Part shown: one piece after another, positions 39,036-47,264 of the stretch
Layout: the number at the start of each line of letters is the position of its first letter
Position numbering within the stretch: the stretch's first letter is position 1
Assembly (NCBI RefSeq): GCF_014385085.1
Contig: NZ_JACRTD010000007.1
Location: 62,001 to 126,000, forward strand
Origin: Youxingia wuxianensis
GTDB taxonomy: Bacteria; Bacillota; Clostridia; Oscillospirales; Ruminococcaceae
Direction: 5' to 3'
Length of the DNA stretch: 64,000 nt
Translations under genes and position numbers: made by a program
The notes under the pieces: model-generated
The model's database searches: none
Told to the model about the DNA's origin: nothing
What the model saw: the letters and a program-made list of their open reading frames with translations, nothing else

Positions 39036-40745
39036 ATGAATTTGCTGTTTGTGGCGGTCAACGCAAAATACAGCCATACCAACCTTGCTGTGCGGTATCT
39101 GCATCAGATGGTAAAAGATCTGCCCGGGATAAACAGCAGTTTTTTGGAATTTACTATCAATCAGCAGATTCAGCCGGTGCTTTTTGAGATTCTCCGAAAA
39201 AAACCGGACGCGGTACTTTTTTCCTGTTATATTTGGAACATCGAAATGGTGCGCCGCCTGGGGGCGGATATAAAAAAAGTTTATCCCCATATAAAAATTG
39301 TTCTGGGCGGACCGGAAGTTTCTTTTCGTGGGGAAGAACTGCTTAAGTCCTATGCGTGGATCGATTATATTGTCTGCGGGGAAGGGGAGGGCGCAGCCCT
39401 TTCCCTGGTAAGCCAGCTTACCGGGAAAGGCGCCGCCGAAGGCGGCCGCAGCACACGAAGCGTGCTGGCTGCGCCCCAAACTGCCGATATGGATCAGCTT
39501 CCCTTTCCCTACGAAGATTTATCTGAGCTTGACAATCGAATCATTTACTATGAAAGCTCCCGCGGATGCCCTTTTGGATGCAGTTATTGTTTGTCCTGTA
39601 CCGACCGAAGGACAAGATTTCGTTCCCTTCCTATGGTTTACCAGGATTTACAGAAATTTTTGGATGCTCGGGTAATGCAGGTGAAGTTTGTGGACCGTAC
39701 CTTTAACTGCGACAGAAAGCGCGCTCTTGCAATATGGAAGTATCTGGCAGAGCACGACAATGGAATTACCGGGTTCCATTTTGAGATCGGCGGGGACCTG
39801 TTGGAAGAAGAACAGCTGGACTTTCTTTCCACTGTGCGTGCGCAGCTGTTTCAATTTGAAATCGGAGTACAGACTACAAACAAAGCGACTCTTGGGGAAA
39901 TCTGCCGAAAAACCGATATGGACAAGCTGCGGTATAATGTAACACGTGTGCATCAGGCGGGGAATATCCACCAGCATTTGGATTTAATTGCCGGCCTGCC
40001 TCTGGAGGGGTTTGAGCGATTCGCCCAGAGCTTTGACGAAGTATTTGCTCTTCGGCCCCAGCAGCTGCAGCTGGGATTTCTAAAACTGCTCAAAGGAACT
40101 GTGCTTTATCAAGAGCGGGAAAAATACGGTCTTGTCCACTCGGAATATCCTCCTTATGAAGTGCTTCGGACCGGACATATGTCCTATGAAGAACTGTCCC
40201 GGCTGAAACTGGTAGAGGAAATGACCGAAGCATATTATAATAAAGGATGTTTTGATGTTCAGCTTTCTTATTTATTGGAATATTTCTCCTCTCCCTTTAT
40301 GCTGTTTTTAAAACTGGGGGAATATTTCTCCCAAAGAAACGGCGGCCTGCGGTCTTTGGGGAAATATGAATATTATGACCTTCTCCATGAATTTTTTCAA
40401 AAGGAGGTACAAGGGGACGATATTCTCTGGCAATGGCTGAGCAAATATGATTTGATCCTTCGTGAAAAGCCCAAAAAACTTCCCTCCTGGCTTATCCAGG
40501 ACGAAACGCTGCCTTTGCGCCGTCAGATTTTAGCTTTTTACGAAAATGAAGAAAATTTGAAAAGATATCTACCTTCTCTGTTAGGGAAAGATCCAAAATA
40601 TATTTATAAGACCGCCCACATGGAACGCTTCCCCTTTGATGTAACTGATCCCAAACGTCCCCCTGAGCCGGTGATGATCTTATGCGATTATTCCCGGCGC
40701 ACAGCACAAGGAAACGCGGTATCCTATAAGGTGACCTTGGAATAA
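39036..40745 (+). CDS. B12-binding-domain radical SAM protein with DUF4080
   Basis: 569 aa; start MNLLFVAVNAKYSHTNLAVR at 39036 after ATAGGAGG. Residues 1-130 form a cobalamin-binding Rossmann domain (VLGGPEVSFRGEELL). The radical SAM core begins with YESSRGCPFGCSYCLSCTDR (CxxxCxxC, about 180-195) and continues with EIGVQTTNKATLGEI and IAGLPLEGFERF. The C-terminal about 200 residues match the DUF4080 region of this family. Such proteins methylate or modify unknown substrates using B12 and SAM. No partner gene is adjacent. Confidence 0.88.
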   Translation: MNLLFVAVNAKYSHTNLAVRYLHQMVKDLPGINSSFLEFTINQQIQPVLFEILRKKPDAVLFSCYIWNIEMVRRLGADIKKVYPHIKIVLGGPEVSFRGEELLKSYAWIDYIVCGEGEGAALSLVSQLTGKGAAEGGRSTRSVLAAPQTADMDQLPFPYEDLSELDNRIIYYESSRGCPFGCSYCLSCTDRRTRFRSLPMVYQDLQKFLDARVMQVKFVDRTFNCDRKRALAIWKYLAEHDNGITGFHFEIGGDLLEEEQLDFLSTVRAQLFQFEIGVQTTNKATLGEICRKTDMDKLRYNVTRVHQAGNIHQHLDLIAGLPLEGFERFAQSFDEVFALRPQQLQLGFLKLLKGTVLYQEREKYGLVHSEYPPYEVLRTGHMSYEELSRLKLVEEMTEAYYNKGCFDVQLSYLLEYFSSPFMLFLKLGEYFSQRNGGLRSLGKYEYYDLLHEFFQKEVQGDDILWQWLSKYDLILREKPKKLPSWLIQDETLPLRRQILAFYENEENLKRYLPSLLGKDPKYIYKTAHMERFPFDVTDPKRPPEPVMILCDYSRRTAQGNAVSYKVTLE

Positions 40746-40787
40746 AAAAACGCCTGGTAACTGTTTTTCGTTACCAGGCGTTTTTTA
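40744..40787. terminator. Bidirectional terminator
   Basis: AAAAAACGCCTGGTAAC/GTTACCAGGCGTTTTTT with an 8-nt loop, between convergent genes; U runs on both strands. Confidence 0.93.
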
Positions 40788-41675
40788 TTCATCAATCACT
40801 GTCATAGAATAACTAATTTTAAAGCACTCACCAGGGTTAACAAACTTTACATACGGCTTATCTTCAAAGTTTCCAGTTTCATTTTCATAAGCCGGCAAAC
40901 CGCACCAAGGTTCCAAGCAGACATAGTCCGCGTTTTTCTTAGGCGCGGACCAAACGCCCAGAGCGTCAAATTTCGGGAAAGAAAATTCCAGTCCCTTACC
41001 GGTAGAAGGATTGATCAGCTTTACCCGGCGGGATTTGGGATTAGCGAAAATCAAAGCGTCCCGGTCGTCGAACAGATCGTGACTTAAAGGAAGAGTATCC
41101 TTGCCCGCCAGCTGAGGAAGGATTTCCGTTCCAGTAATCACATATCCGTTGGGGGCCAGAGAGTTTACCCCATCCTCCACACACTCGAACTTCAAAACAT
41201 AATCGGTAAATTTTTCCCCCTCATAAATAGGGCATTTAAATCCAGGGTGACCGCCGATACACATAGGCATTCTCTCCCCTGATTTATTTTCTACCAAATA
41301 TGTAGTGGTAAATCCATCTTCAAAGATCGTATGGGTAGCATGGATAATAAAATGGAAAGGATAAGTTTTAAAAAGGGCTTCATCCGACTCCAAATACATT
41401 TCAATAAAGTCGTCCCCATGTTTGCCTACCTGAAATTCCAGCTTTCTTAAATTGCCATGTTTGTTCATTGAATAAGGTTTTCCATTGATTTTCACCTGGG
41501 AATCCTTGATAGAACCAACAATGGGGAAAAGTACCGGGGATTGGCTTCCCCAAACCTGGGGATCCACCTGATACATATATTCCCGGCCGTTGGCGGGAAT
41601 ATAGGATGAAAACTCCCCGCCGGTGCTGTTGACCTTAGCGGTAGCCTTACCGCATTTTAACGTGTACTGCGCCAT
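40785..41675 (-). CDS. Aldose 1-epimerase family protein
   Basis: 296 aa, galactose-mutarotase-like beta-sandwich (LacX/YeaD-like group). Visible: STGGEFSSYIPANGREYMYQ near the start, SPVLFPIVGSIKDSQV, MNKHGNLRKLEFQV, CIGGHPGFKCPIYEGE (catalytic-type His) and LEPWCGLPAYENETGNFEDK at the end. It interconverts sugar anomers or a related phosphorylated sugar. It is the last gene of a minus-strand trio with a GT2 and a YfhO protein; the link may be cell-surface polysaccharide, but this is inferred. Confidence 0.88.
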   Translation of the reverse strand: MAQYTLKCGKATAKVNSTGGEFSSYIPANGREYMYQVDPQVWGSQSPVLFPIVGSIKDSQVKINGKPYSMNKHGNLRKLEFQVGKHGDDFIEMYLESDEALFKTYPFHFIIHATHTIFEDGFTTTYLVENKSGERMPMCIGGHPGFKCPIYEGEKFTDYVLKFECVEDGVNSLAPNGYVITGTEILPQLAGKDTLPLSHDLFDDRDALIFANPKSRRVKLINPSTGKGLEFSFPKFDALGVWSAPKKNADYVCLEPWCGLPAYENETGNFEDKPYVKFVNPGECFKISYSMTVIDE

Positions 41676-41698
41676 AGTAACCCTCCTATATAGTAAAA

Positions 41699-42646
41699 TT
41701 ATTTATTTAAAAAAGTATCCACAATATAACGGGGACGATGTTTGACTTCCTTATATACTTTGCCGATATATTCCCCAATGATTCCCAGGCAAAGCAGCTG
41801 AATGCCTCCCAGCGCCCAGATAGAACCCATTACCGTTGTCCAGCCGGCAACGGTCCAGCCCATCAGTTTAATTATCAAAAGATACAACAGTGCCAGCACG
41901 CTGACCAAAAAGATGATTACACCTAAGGTGGTGATCAAACGAATGGGTTTCACGCTGAAGGAGGTAATTCCATCCATGGCCAAAGCCAGCATCTTTTTCA
42001 GCGGGTATTTGGATTCTCCGGCAAACCGCTCATGCCGCTCATATTCCACTACCGAGGTGCGAAATCCAATCAAAGGCACAATCCCTCTTAAAAACAGATT
42101 GACCTCATCATAGCGGGCCAGCGCTTCCAGAGCGCGTTTGCTCATCAGACGGTAATCCGCGTGATTTTCCACAATCTCCACGCCCATCAGTTTAAGAAAC
42201 CGGTAATACCCCACAGCGGTTGTACGTTTAAACACCGTGTCTGTAGCCCGGGAAGAGCGGACCCCATAAACGATATCACATCCATTATAGTATTCCGCAA
42301 TAAATTTGTCTATAGCGTCTGTGTCGTCCTGCAAATCCGCATCTAAGGAGATGGTGATGTCCGCGTGCTCCTTAGCTTGCATCAGCCCGGCTACCAAAGC
42401 ATTCTGATGTCCCTGATTGTGCGCCAGCTTCAATCCGGAAAACAGCGGATCCTGTTCATGATACTTGCTGATCAGCTCCCATGTGCTGTCCCGGCTTCCG
42501 TCGTCTACAAACAGCACCCGGCTGTCGGGGGAGATCAGCCCGCTTTGTATCATTCCGGACATCTTAGCCTTTAAACGGGAGGAGGTTTCAGGAAGAACCT
42601 CCTGCTCGTTATAACAAGGAATGACTAAATATAAAATTTCGTTCAA
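41699..42646 (-). CDS. Family 2 glycosyltransferase (polyprenyl-phosphate type)
   Basis: 315 aa. GT2 catalytic domain LYLVIPCYNEQEVLPETSSR, FVDDGSRDSTWELI, DITISLDADLQDDTDAI (DxD). HADYRLMSKRALEAL is typical of DPM1/GtrB-like enzymes. Two C-terminal membrane helices (LITTLGVIIFLVSVLALLYL; GSIWALGGIQLLCLGIIGEY) anchor it. It probably transfers a sugar to undecaprenyl phosphate, supplying the neighbouring YfhO GT-C-type protein encoded 2 bp upstream. Confidence 0.9.
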   Translation of the reverse strand: MNEILYLVIPCYNEQEVLPETSSRLKAKMSGMIQSGLISPDSRVLFVDDGSRDSTWELISKYHEQDPLFSGLKLAHNQGHQNALVAGLMQAKEHADITISLDADLQDDTDAIDKFIAEYYNGCDIVYGVRSSRATDTVFKRTTAVGYYRFLKLMGVEIVENHADYRLMSKRALEALARYDEVNLFLRGIVPLIGFRTSVVEYERHERFAGESKYPLKKMLALAMDGITSFSVKPIRLITTLGVIIFLVSVLALLYLLIIKLMGWTVAGWTTVMGSIWALGGIQLLCLGIIGEYIGKVYKEVKHRPRYIVDTFLNK

Positions 42647-42648
42647 TT

Positions 42649-45135
42649 TTACTCCTCCTTCGGCTCTTCGCCGTCGCTTGGACAGTTTTGCTCTCCCTCA
42701 GGCGAACGGATGCTGTCAAAGCGGTCCTGTGTTTGCGCTTGGCCGCCCGGCAGGTCAAGACATTTTGTTTCCTCAGGGTCAGAAAGGCAGGTCTGCTCCG
42801 GCACAGGAATAGGCGCCTGCCCAAATTTTTTCCACAGCAGCAGATAAACTATAAGCAGCAGCAGCCCCGCGCAGCTAATCAGCGCCCCCGGCAATAATCC
42901 GGGAGTATGATATTCAAATCGGATAGTATTCTCTCCCGCCGGGGCCCGCACCGCCATAAATCCGATGTTTACCTTTTCGATTTGGGCGGGTTGTCCATTT
43001 ATAAAGGCGGTCCAGCCGTCGTCATAAGGCACCGAATAAAACACCAGGTTTTCCCTGGAAAGATTGATTTTAGAGGTAAACCCCCGGTTATCAATTACAA
43101 AACTATACCCGGCGGTATTGCGTCGGTTTTGGGCATCCTGGTAGAAATCCTGCGTTCCTAAATCGGAGTAATAATCCGCCGGCATTTCTTCTAAAATATC
43201 CGAATGTTCGAGGGAAGCCTCTTCTTCCAAAACCAAGGCGCGAAGCATCACAGAGCTCCGTTTTTCTTCTTCCAGGGAATCCAGCTGACTGCGGGAAATA
43301 TAATAATCATAGGTAAATCCCATAGGAATAAAGTTTTCATTTTCATAGATCTGATACCCCAGCTCTTTTGCGTACAGCCGGTATCCTGGCATTGGCGCGG
43401 CAGTGTTTTCTTCTTTGTCCGGAACAAACAGCCAACGTACGGAAAGCAGGGAACGAAGCTGAGGAAACTTCGTTTCCGGTTTAGAAGAAACGTCCCGTTT
43501 CACTCCAACTTCCGGATAAAATTCCATAATGGAAACCGGTACAATGGAATGAAACGCCTGAATATTAGGAAGATGCCAGTACATCCCCAGATTATCCATG
43601 CTTTTATACACATCCGAACGGGCAAAGGTTTCATTTGGCAAATTTAAATGGTACCTGCCCTGCAAGGCGATGTTGCGGATAAATTCCGGATCGTCCGAAT
43701 GGGATTTTCCCATAGCGATAAACACAATAGAATAGAAAGCGCTGACACAGCACAGCATAATCGCCGTTACCCGGACAAATACTTTTGTTCCTTGATATCG
43801 TTTCACCAACATATAGGTAATCACAAGCCCCATTAAGGCGATCACCGAAATAGCGGCAAAGCGTTCAGGATACTTCGTCAATCCCAATTCCAGACTATTT
43901 CCATTTGCAGGAAGGGAGGTAGGGGTTAAAGCTAAAATACAAATGATGAGCGCCGTGTATACCCCGGTCCATTTCAATCCTTTGAAGATAGGGATAGAGC
44001 GGTTTTCCAGCGCTAATACACTGGCCATCGCCATCAACAAAATCGGCATATAGTACCATCTGGCATAGTAAGAATTATTAAACAGGATAAACATACTGTT
44101 CAGTCCTGGGATAAGAGCGCATACCAAACTGACTATTAGGATTTTACGCAGCCAGGTTTTTTTGGAACTTACATACGCCAGCACCCCGGACATGCTGACC
44201 ATAGGAAGCCAGGCGGAAAGAGAAGCCCATTTGGCTCCCCGGTCTGGGAACAGGTTGGGGCGGGAAGGCAGATCAGGAGGGAAAAACATGCTGCTCACAA
44301 TCGCCGGAAGAAGCTGATTATGCCAATACACCCAAAATCCCCAGCCAGTAAGAAGCTCTCCTGCACCGGTACGAGGGTTGCCTAAAATAGCCAGCACCGA
44401 AGGCAAAAACAAAAGCATCGCTAAAAGCATCCCAAGGACTGCTTCAAACGCCACCCAGAAAAATCTTTTGACGGTCATTTTCCAATCCGGCGCGCCGCAG
44501 CGGATAACAAAATAGAGCAATACAAAAACAACTTCGCCGATAAAAAACCAATAGTTTATCATTGCGTTAATAGCTACCGTCACAGCAAAGACGCCCCGGC
44601 GGTTATTTACCACAAGCTCCTCCATACCGATCAGGAGCAGCGGAAAGAATACAATCACTTCATGGAAGTGGTTAAAAAAGATATTATAAACTGCAAAGCC
44701 GGAAAAAGCGTACAACAAACCGCCCAGCACCGCATAATCTTTATTTTTTACAAACCGCTGAATATAGAGATATCCTGTCAAACTGGCACAGGAATGTTTT
44801 AAAATGAGCAAAGGCGCCATCAGATGGGGAAGAAATTCCGTAGGAAAGGGAAGGGTCAGCCAAAAAAATGGGCTGCCCAAAAGATAAAAACTATACGAAC
44901 CGATAAAATTCGCACCCAGATCAGTATACCAATTCCAAAAGAAATCCCCGGATTTCACCGCTTCATGGGCCAGTTTATAAAAAGGGATTTGCTGTACATT
45001 AAAATCCCCAAAAAAGAAAAAATAACCTTTATCATAGATTACAAAAGGTAAAAAGATTACGGCCGCTGTAATCAGAGCATATAAAAATGCCTTTAAAGCA
45101 TATCGCTTTTTAGGCGCCTGCGCAGCAATACTCAT
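42649..45135 (-). CDS. YfhO family multi-spanning membrane protein
   Basis: 828 aa from ATG 45135, placed by a GGGGGG ribosome site 5 nt upstream; MSIAAQAPKKRYALK leads into the first helix. About 12-14 helices in residues 15-480 with YfhO-type loops (YDKGYFFFFGDFNVQQIPFY, with the early acidic residue expected of GT-C transferases). A soluble extracytoplasmic region follows (about 480-760) and one more helix (PGALISCAGLLLLIVYLLLW) before an acidic tail. Bacillus YfhO is implicated in glycosylating lipoteichoic acid. Here it is coupled to a polyprenyl-sugar synthase, consistent with surface glycosylation. Confidence 0.88.
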   Translation of the reverse strand: MSIAAQAPKKRYALKAFLYALITAAVIFLPFVIYDKGYFFFFGDFNVQQIPFYKLAHEAVKSGDFFWNWYTDLGANFIGSYSFYLLGSPFFWLTLPFPTEFLPHLMAPLLILKHSCASLTGYLYIQRFVKNKDYAVLGGLLYAFSGFAVYNIFFNHFHEVIVFFPLLLIGMEELVVNNRRGVFAVTVAINAMINYWFFIGEVVFVLLYFVIRCGAPDWKMTVKRFFWVAFEAVLGMLLAMLLFLPSVLAILGNPRTGAGELLTGWGFWVYWHNQLLPAIVSSMFFPPDLPSRPNLFPDRGAKWASLSAWLPMVSMSGVLAYVSSKKTWLRKILIVSLVCALIPGLNSMFILFNNSYYARWYYMPILLMAMASVLALENRSIPIFKGLKWTGVYTALIICILALTPTSLPANGNSLELGLTKYPERFAAISVIALMGLVITYMLVKRYQGTKVFVRVTAIMLCCVSAFYSIVFIAMGKSHSDDPEFIRNIALQGRYHLNLPNETFARSDVYKSMDNLGMYWHLPNIQAFHSIVPVSIMEFYPEVGVKRDVSSKPETKFPQLRSLLSVRWLFVPDKEENTAAPMPGYRLYAKELGYQIYENENFIPMGFTYDYYISRSQLDSLEEEKRSSVMLRALVLEEEASLEHSDILEEMPADYYSDLGTQDFYQDAQNRRNTAGYSFVIDNRGFTSKINLSRENLVFYSVPYDDGWTAFINGQPAQIEKVNIGFMAVRAPAGENTIRFEYHTPGLLPGALISCAGLLLLIVYLLLWKKFGQAPIPVPEQTCLSDPEETKCLDLPGGQAQTQDRFDSIRSPEGEQNCPSDGEEPKEE

Positions 45136-45273
45136 GACAATCCCCCCGTGTAGATAGGATGGCGCCAAACAAAGAAAATTATACAAATTTAGAAAATGAC
45201 GCCCTATATTTCTGGATTATTATACCATTCGTTTTGTATTATACCATAAAAAAAGAAAAATAGTAGCTTGTAC

Positions 45274-45302
45274 TTTAAATAAGGTGGGATTTCCTGTATA
45301 AT
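45274..45302 (+). promoter_or_regulatory. Promoter of HD nucleotidase gene
   Basis: TTTAAA (45274-45279), 17-bp spacer, TATAAT (45297-45302) with a TG extension. Confidence 0.65.
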
Positions 45303-45330
45303 TTAATTTATAGAAAAGGAGAGAATACCG

Positions 45331-45903
45331 ATGAAAAGATACAGTTTTTTTGCCATGTTGTCTCGAATGAAATATATTACCCGCTGGGGACTTATGCGCA
45401 ATTCCCGGCAGGAAAATTTAAGTGAGCATACCCTGGAAGTAGCCTATATCGCCCATGCTTTGGCGGTGCTCCATGGAAAAGTTGATCCGGCTCGGGTGAT
45501 TATGTGCGCCTTATACCATGATTGCAGTGAAATTTTAACCGGGGATATGCCTACCCCAGTAAAATATTATAATCCAAAGATAAAACAGAGCTATAAAGAA
45601 ATCGAGGCGGCCGCTAATCAGCGGCTGCTGGGGCTGCTGCCTGAACCAATGGCAAAGACATACCAAAAAAGCTTTTTTGAAGAAGATCCTCAAGTAATAT
45701 CCCTGGTAAAGGCGGCGGATAAATTATCCGCTTTGATAAAATGTATCGAGGAACTGCGCATGGGAAACGACGACTTTCGTCAGGCCAAAAATGCGCAGCT
45801 TGAAAGCCTGCACGCCATGAATTTGCCGGAGGTGGAGCAGTTTATGGAAGAGTTCTTACCGGCATATGAATTGACGTTGGATGAGATGCAGAACATAACT
45901 TGA
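45331..45903 (+). CDS. YfbR-like 5'-deoxynucleotidase (HD domain)
   Basis: 190 aa. HD-domain signature: RNSRQENLSEHTLEVAYIAH, then ALYHDCSEILTGDMPTPVKY, and a later Asp in VKAADKLSALIKCIEELRMG. This matches YfbR-type enzymes that dephosphorylate dNMPs. Ribosome site AAAGGAGAG. Own promoter; a separate promoter precedes the next gene. Confidence 0.9.
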   Translation: MKRYSFFAMLSRMKYITRWGLMRNSRQENLSEHTLEVAYIAHALAVLHGKVDPARVIMCALYHDCSEILTGDMPTPVKYYNPKIKQSYKEIEAAANQRLLGLLPEPMAKTYQKSFFEEDPQVISLVKAADKLSALIKCIEELRMGNDDFRQAKNAQLESLHAMNLPEVEQFMEEFLPAYELTLDEMQNIT

Positions 45904-45910
45904 TTAACTA

Positions 45911-45938
45911 TTGACAAAGTATACCATACGAGTATAAT
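45911..45938 (+). promoter_or_regulatory. Promoter of ECF S-component gene
   Basis: TTGACA (45911-45916), 16-bp spacer, TATAAT (45933-45938). A short leader follows, with GGAC/GTCC and GCC/GGC pairing at about 45949-45971; no riboswitch class recognised. Confidence 0.85.
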
Positions 45939-45998
45939 TAGGAGCGGAAGGACGCCTCTGGGCGTTTTGTCCAAATTTACCTGCAAGGTGTGAACGAC

Positions 45999-46571
45999 AT
46001 GTCAAATAAATCGTCAATGGAAAAAACAAAATGGATTACCCGTACCGCCCTGTGCACCGCTTTGGTGCTTTTAGCTCAGGTGGTGGGAAAGTACTTGCTT
46101 CCTGCCGGTCTGCCCATCTATGGGCCGTTTACTTTAAACCAGCTGGTGACCGGTTCTTTGGTAAATTTGATACTGATATTGTCGGCCGCGAATATCGGCC
46201 TGGTTTCAGGGATTACCGTAGGCATAATTTCGTCCCTTTTAGCGACCCTATTGGGAATTACCGCCATCCCATTTTTAACTCCGGCAATTGCTTTGGGCAA
46301 TGCTATTATCGCAGCGATTGCCTGGTTTTTCTTGGGGAAATTCACAGCCAAAGGAATGCATGCCGCTGGTGTGATTTTAGGAGCCGGGGCAAAATGCGCC
46401 TTTTTATGGGTGAGTGTTCCGTTTATTCTAAGCCTTCTTCCCAATATCAAAGAACAGCAGACAGCGGCGATGACAATCATGTTCTCTTGGCCTCAGTTTG
46501 TGACAGCGGTTATCGGTGGAATTATTGCCTTGGTGGTGTACAATCCTCTGAAAAAAGCGATTTCCAGATAG
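45999..46571 (+). CDS. ECF transporter S component, substrate unknown
   Basis: 190 aa; ATG 45999 with AAGGTG 8 nt upstream. Five to six membrane helices (TALCTALVLLAQVVGKYLLP; NLILILSAANIGLVSGITVG; SSLLATLLGITAIPFLTPAI; NAIIAAIAWFFLGKFTAKGM) and the N-terminal helix with small residues that docks on the EcfT module. Such S components bind vitamins or metals with nanomolar affinity and share an EcfAAT energising module encoded elsewhere. No biosynthetic neighbour reveals the ligand. Confidence 0.85.
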   Translation: MSNKSSMEKTKWITRTALCTALVLLAQVVGKYLLPAGLPIYGPFTLNQLVTGSLVNLILILSAANIGLVSGITVGIISSLLATLLGITAIPFLTPAIALGNAIIAAIAWFFLGKFTAKGMHAAGVILGAGAKCAFLWVSVPFILSLLPNIKEQQTAAMTIMFSWPQFVTAVIGGIIALVVYNPLKKAISR

Positions 46572-46607
46572 GGGAAAGCAACCGGTAGACTTTTACAGCG
46601 AGTATGC

Positions 46608-46613
46608 TATAAT
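46608..46613 (+). promoter_or_regulatory. -10 element preceding the hairpin cluster
   Basis: TATAAT with a TAGACT-like -35 sixteen bp upstream. Transcription would begin about 46620, directly at the first hairpin of the DUF805 leader. Confidence 0.6.
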
Positions 46614-46626
46614 GATGAAAAACAGG

Positions 46627-46776
46627 GGCAAAACTATGTTTTGCCACCCGGACTGTGTCCGGGGAGTGGTTTCCGCTTTTGGGAAACCACGGCGGTTCCT
46701 TTTGCAGCCCGCGCCCTAAAACGCAGAGCGTTTTCCGCGCACCGCGGGTGCAAATCTCCGATTTGCCGGGCGCTGC
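46627..46776 (+). ncRNA. Hairpin-packed leader or small structured RNA upstream of DUF805 gene
   Basis: Six back-to-back perfect hairpins: GGCAAAAC-TAT-GTTTTGCC (46627-46645), CCCGGAC-TGT-GTCCGGG (46647-46663), GTGGTTTCC/GGAAACCAC (46666-46690), AAAACGC-AGA-GCGTTTT (46718-46734), GCACC-GCG-GGTGC (46739-46751), GCAAATC-TCC-GATTTGC (46750-46766). GCAGC (46704-46708) with GCTGC (46772-46776) could close a multibranch loop around the last three. A promoter lies just upstream and a GAGGGGG ribosome site just downstream. It does not match a riboswitch that I know. It could instead be a cluster of palindromic repeats. Confidence 0.55.
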
Positions 46777-46802
46777 TATAAATATTTTTGAGGGGGTTTT
46801 TT

Positions 46803-47162
46803 ATGCAAGAATTTATTGCAATGTGGCAAAACTATGCGAATTTTGGGGGAAGGACTTCTGTCAGAGGGTATTGGATGGCATTTTTATTTAATGTGATCGC
46901 CTCTTTCGTTGTTGGTATTGTAGCGGGAATTTTGAGCTTGTTTATCTCTCCTTTGGCTTATTTAAGCTCTCTTTATTCTCTGGCTGCGCTTATCCCTGGA
47001 CTTGCTCTTACGGTAAGACGTCTTCATGACACGGGAAAATCCTGGGTTTATATTCTGATCGGCCTGATCCCATTGGTAGGAACCATTCTCTTGATCGTAT
47101 GGCTGTGCGGCGCCAGCGTTCCGGGAGCGAATGAATTTGGCGATATTTCAGAACAGGTATAA
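46803..47162 (+). CDS. DUF805 family membrane protein
   Basis: 119 aa; ATG 46803 with GAGGGGG (46790-46796). An in-frame TTG at 46788 precedes the ribosome site and is rejected. Family features: FIAMWQNYANFGGRTSVRGY at the start, three membrane helices, LALTVRRLHDTGKSW and a C-terminal VPGANEFGD. Function of DUF805 is unknown; small inner-membrane proteins. Preceded by an unusually structured 150-nt leader. Confidence 0.88.
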   Translation: MQEFIAMWQNYANFGGRTSVRGYWMAFLFNVIASFVVGIVAGILSLFISPLAYLSSLYSLAALIPGLALTVRRLHDTGKSWVYILIGLIPLVGTILLIVWLCGASVPGANEFGDISEQV

Positions 47163-47174
47163 TTTTACATAGGG

Positions 47175-47210
47175 AAAAAGCGTCCTGCCTATTGGCAGGA
47201 CGCTTTTTTT
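47175..47210. terminator. Terminator between DUF805 gene and glnS
   Basis: AAAAAGCGTCCTGCC/GGCAGGACGCTTTTT, loop TATT, then extra T; suits both converging genes. Confidence 0.93.
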
Positions 47211-47264
47211 CATATAAAAAACCATCTCACGTCTTTTTATGATCAAAAGACGGGAGAATATGAA

